This document shows, piece by piece, positions 61,246 to 64,000 of a stretch of DNA of 64,000 nucleotides; the first letter of the stretch is position 1; every line of letters starts with the position of its first letter. The stretch is from Corynebacterium nuruki S6-4. GTDB taxonomy: Bacteria; Actinomycetota; Actinomycetes; Mycobacteriales; Mycobacteriaceae. The DNA lies in contig NZ_CP042429.1 in NCBI RefSeq assembly GCF_007970465.1, positions 1,674,001 through 1,738,000 of the forward strand, read 5' to 3'. The notes below the pieces were generated by a model. That model was not told the DNA's origin. It saw only the letters and a list, made by a program, of their open reading frames with translations, and made no database searches. Made by a program: the position numbers and the translations under genes.

Positions 61246-64000
61246 CGGAACAGTCCGTCCTCACCGGCGCGGGTCGCCGGGTCGAGCAGCATCGCCGGCT
61301 CGACCTCGTCGATGTCCACACCGTCGGCGAACCGTCGGTGGTCGATCTCCTCGAACAGTGCCTTGTGGCCGAGCATGCCCGCCTCGCGGCGGCGCACACC
61401 GGCACGCAGCCGTGCGGACGCCCGCTCGACCCACTGCGCGGCGGCGTCCTCACCGAGCTGGGACGCCACGGCGACCCGGAACGCCTCCGGGTGGACCAGG
61501 GCGAGCAGCGCGGAGACGTGACCGAAGCCCAGCGAGGTGAGCAGACCGGCCTTCACCGTGCGGTGCAGCTGCATCGGCTCGCGCAGCCACACCAGGTCCG
61601 GCGAGGCCGCCATCTCCGGGTCCACACAGTCCAGCGACCGGTTGGCGGGGATCCGCGCGGTGCGGAACATGTCGCCGAGCCCGGCGGTCTGGAAGACCGC
61701 GGCGCCACCCTTGGCGTGGCCGGTGAGCGTCTTCTGGGACACGACGTAGAGCGGGTTGCCCTTCGTGCGTTCCAGCGCGCGGGCCAGGCGGGTGTGCAGC
61801 TTCGACTCGTTCGGGTCGTTGGCGTTGGTGGAGGTGTCGTGCTTGGAGACGACGGCGATGTCGTCGGCGCTGACACCCAGCGTCGCCAGGGTGCGGGCCA
61901 GACGGGAGTCCGTCCCACCGCGGCCGGCGGCCAGCGCACCCATGCCCGGGGCGGGGATGGAGGTGTGCGCACCGTCGGCGTAGGAGGCGGCGAAACCGAC
62001 CACGGACTGCACCGGCAGACCCATCTTCGCGGCGACGGAGCCGCGGGCCAGCAGGATGGTGCCGCCACCCTGGGCCTCGACGAAGCCGCCGCGGCGGCGG
62101 TCGTTGGCCCGGGAGTAGAAGCGCTCGTTGAGGCCCTTGCCCGCCATCTTGTCGGAGTCCGCGGTGGCGTTCATGTTGGCGAAGCCGGTGATGGACTCCA
62201 CCGAGATGTCGTCGGTGGCGCCGGCGACGACGAAGTCGGCCTTACCGCAGTGGATCTTGTCCACGCCCTCCTCGACGGAGACCGCGGCGGTGGCGCAGGC
62301 GCCGACCGGGTGGATCATCGCACCGTAGCCGCCGACGTAGGACTGCATGGTGTGGGCGGCGACGACGTTGGGCAGCGTCTCCTGGAGGATGTCGGACGGG
62401 ATGTCCTCCTCGAGGAAGCGGTCGAGGAAGAGCTTGCGCATGGAGCTCATCCCGCCGAAGCCGGTGCCCTGGGTCATGGCGACGTCGGCCGGGTGGACGT
62501 ACTGCAGGATCTCGGCCGGGGTGAAGCCGGCGGAGAGGTAGGCGTCCACCGCGGTGACGAGGTTCCAGATCGCGATGCGGTCCACGGCCTCGACCATGGC
62601 GGCCGGGATGCCCCAGCGCTGCGGGTCGAAGTCGGTCGGGAACTGGCCGCCGACCTTGCGGGCCAGCGTCGCGCGGCGCGGCACCCGGGTGCGGGCGCCC
62701 GGCAGCCGGGTGACGGACCATTCGCCGGTCTCCTCGTCCTGCGTGGCGCGGGTGAACGCCGGGTCGTTGTCGACGAAGGAGGCGGCGTCCTCGGCGGAGT
62801 CGACGGCGAAGGTGACCTCGCGGTCGAGGAAGATCTCGACCTCCTGCGGGGTGTGGAGGTCCTCGAGCGCGTTGTCGTCGACGAAGGTGCGCACGCCGGC
62901 GCGGGCGGCGACCTCGTCGCGGTAGCGGGTGAAGATCTCCTCTTCGGGGACGATGTCACCGTCGGTGTTGTACCAGCCGGCGACGGGGGTGTCCTTCCAG
63001 GTCAGCAGGCCGGTCATCCAGGCGAGTTCGAGCACGCCGGCGGCGGTCAGGTCGACCGAGCCGTCGGAGCGGATGCCGTACTCGGCCTCGAAGCGGGTGC
63101 GCCCGGAGCCCCAGGCACTGATCTCGCCGAGGCCGACGATGACGACCATGTCCTCGAGGGACTGGGTGACGGTGCCCCACCTGTCACCGGAGGCGTCGGC
63201 GCCGGCGACCGGCTGGCTGACGCGCACCGGGTTCGGCAGGGCGTCGACGGTGACCGGGGCCGTGCCGGACGCCGCGGCGGCACCGGTGGTGCCGTCGGTG
63301 GCGGCGGCGTCGGCGAGGGCCTTCTCCCGCAGGGCGGGCAGGTCGATGGCGCCGAGTCCGCCGGTGAGGTCGGCGTCGACCGGGCCGGCCAGCGCCTTGT
63401 CCCGGGTCTGCGCGGAGCACAGGTCGACGAGCTCGCCGGCGATCTCCGCCGGGGTCCAGACGTGCACGCCGGCCTCGGTGGCGGCGCCGACGAGCGGGTC
63501 GTTGCCGCCCATCAGACCGGTGCCGGAGACCCAGCCGATGCGCGGGTGCGCGATGGTGACGCGTCCGCCGGCACCGCCCCAGGGCTCGTTGTGCCACTTG
63601 TTGCAGATGGCGTCGAAGGCGGCCTTGGCCTCGCCGTAGGCGCCGTCGCCGCCGAAGGTGCCGCGGTTCGGGGAGCCGGGCAGCACGACGTGCAGGCGGT
63701 GGGCGAGGTCGGCCTCGTGGCCGATGCGGGACAGGGCGGTGAAGGACCGCTCCACGCTCCACAGCAGCAGGCGGGCCTGGGTCTCGGCGTTCGCGCCGGC
63801 GTCCTCGACGGTGCCGGTGACGGACGGGGCGGCGAAGGGCAGGAACAGGTCCGGCACGAGGGCGGGCTTGATCTGCTTCTTCTCGGAGCCGACGGTCTCG
63901 GTCTGCTCGGTGCCGATCCACTCCACCAGCGCGTCGATGTCGCGGTAGGAGGAGAGGTTGGCGGGCACGAGCCAGATCTGTGCGGCGGCGGACGCGCGCT
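61242..64000 (-). CDS. fas: Type I fatty acid synthase, C-terminal part (ketoreductase end and ketosynthase); 5' end outside window
   Basis: The frame is open to the right edge; about 919 C-terminal residues of a ~3,000-residue protein are seen. Upstream part: ketoreductase/linker (VVLPGSPNRGTFGGDGAYGE). Then the ketosynthase with the active Cys in MIHPVGACATAAVSVEEG, His in VSKHDTSTNANDPNESKLH, and Lys/His in KTLTGHAKGGAAVF. The multienzyme makes the C16-C18 acyl chains for membrane lipids and mycolates. It ends in overlap with acpS. Whether it is fasA or fasB cannot be told. Confidence 0.95.
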   Translation of the reverse strand, partial: RASAAAQIWLVPANLSSYRDIDALVEWIGTEQTETVGSEKKQIKPALVPDLFLPFAAPSVTGTVEDAGANAETQARLLLWSVERSFTALSRIGHEADLAHRLHVVLPGSPNRGTFGGDGAYGEAKAAFDAICNKWHNEPWGGAGGRVTIAHPRIGWVSGTGLMGGNDPLVGAATEAGVHVWTPAEIAGELVDLCSAQTRDKALAGPVDADLTGGLGAIDLPALREKALADAAATDGTTGAAAASGTAPVTVDALPNPVRVSQPVAGADASGDRWGTVTQSLEDMVVIVGLGEISAWGSGRTRFEAEYGIRSDGSVDLTAAGVLELAWMTGLLTWKDTPVAGWYNTDGDIVPEEEIFTRYRDEVAARAGVRTFVDDNALEDLHTPQEVEIFLDREVTFAVDSAEDAASFVDNDPAFTRATQDEETGEWSVTRLPGARTRVPRRATLARKVGGQFPTDFDPQRWGIPAAMVEAVDRIAIWNLVTAVDAYLSAGFTPAEILQYVHPADVAMTQGTGFGGMSSMRKLFLDRFLEEDIPSDILQETLPNVVAAHTMQSYVGGYGAMIHPVGACATAAVSVEEGVDKIHCGKADFVVAGATDDISVESITGFANMNATADSDKMAGKGLNERFYSRANDRRRGGFVEAQGGGTILLARGSVAAKMGLPVQSVVGFAASYADGAHTSIPAPGMGALAAGRGGTDSRLARTLATLGVSADDIAVVSKHDTSTNANDPNESKLHTRLARALERTKGNPLYVVSQKTLTGHAKGGAAVFQTAGLGDMFRTARIPANRSLDCVDPEMAASPDLVWLREPMQLHRTVKAGLLTSLGFGHVSALLALVHPEAFRVAVASQLGEDAAAQWVERASARLRAGVRRREAGMLGHKALFEEIDHRRFADGVDIDEVEPAMLLDPATRAGEDGLFR

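Overview
This is a high-GC actinobacterial chromosome segment, almost certainly from the genus Corynebacterium. The evidence is a near-identical GlxR regulator, a WhiB protein beside a class A penicillin-binding protein, the six-gene Mrp1 antiporter operon with mrpB fused to mrpA, the sigC-katA pair, asd-lysC next to leuA, the murT-gatD operon, and a type I fatty acid synthase followed by acpS. Gene order and protein similarity were judged from memory of C. glutamicum and Mycobacterium tuberculosis; no search was run. The window is one contiguous stretch that starts inside an insertion sequence and ends inside the FAS-I gene.

Layout. 1-2.1 kb: C-terminal part and body of an unusually long IS30-family transposase. 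2.3-6.6 kb: marP-like protease, CoA-type NUDIX hydrolase, TlpA-like thioredoxin, nth and glxR (the Rv3671c-Rv3676 neighbourhood). 6.8-8.7 kb: divergent MarR regulator and Bcr/CflA drug exporter. 8.8-14.6 kb: metallo-beta-lactamase-fold hydrolase, RidA, a small DUF4177-like protein, whcA, ponA and a metallophosphoesterase. 14.6-17 kb: tRNA-Pro(CGG) with its own promoter and terminator, a secreted protein behind a DtxR-like box, and an aldo/keto reductase. 17.2-24.1 kb: mrpACDEFG. 24.2-28.3 kb: a PAP2-family membrane protein, a type I glutamine synthetase and an ornithine cyclodeaminase-family protein. 28.5-32.7 kb: katA, sigC, a VOC protein and ferrochelatase. 32.8-38.6 kb: asd, lysC (with an internal beta-subunit start), a siderophore-interacting protein fused to a methyltransferase-like half, and a divergent siderophore-binding lipoprotein. 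38.6-47 kb: DMT transporter, PIG-V-like mannosyltransferase, a leucine leader peptide with leuA, a degenerate exonuclease/BRCT protein, murT and gatD. 47.2-57.4 kb: an accessory catabolic cluster (Ldh_2-type reductase, AGCS symporter, GntR regulator, flavin amine oxidase, DHDPS-family lyase, aldehyde dehydrogenase, then a BCCT transporter). 57.4-60.6 kb: a tryptophan leader peptide with trpS, then a RelA/SpoT-domain gene overlapping a small partner gene, and a small membrane protein. 60.7-64 kb: acpS and the 3' part of FAS-I.

The most interesting structure outside the coding genes: (i) two ribosome-mediated attenuators, before leuA and before trpS, both with the layout TACACT, seven bases, GTG, so the leader peptides look leaderless; (ii) a dispersed intergenic repeat family built on GGTTCGTTCC / GGTTCNCGAACC in five places, four of them between convergent genes; (iii) a shared 24-bp palindromic operator-like sequence at two promoters of the 47-55 kb catabolic cluster; (iv) ten-base tandem repeats upstream of katA and the metallo-beta-lactamase gene, and a similar array before glnA; (v) many gene starts placed 6-7 bases after a TANNNT box, indicating widespread leaderless transcripts.

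The two best candidates for undescribed biology are the RelA/SpoT-domain bicistron (58.7-59.8 kb), which has the format of a toxic small-alarmone-synthetase toxin-antitoxin module, and the 47-55 kb catabolic cluster, whose enzyme set fits oxidation of an imported amine or cyclic imino acid whose identity is not determined here.
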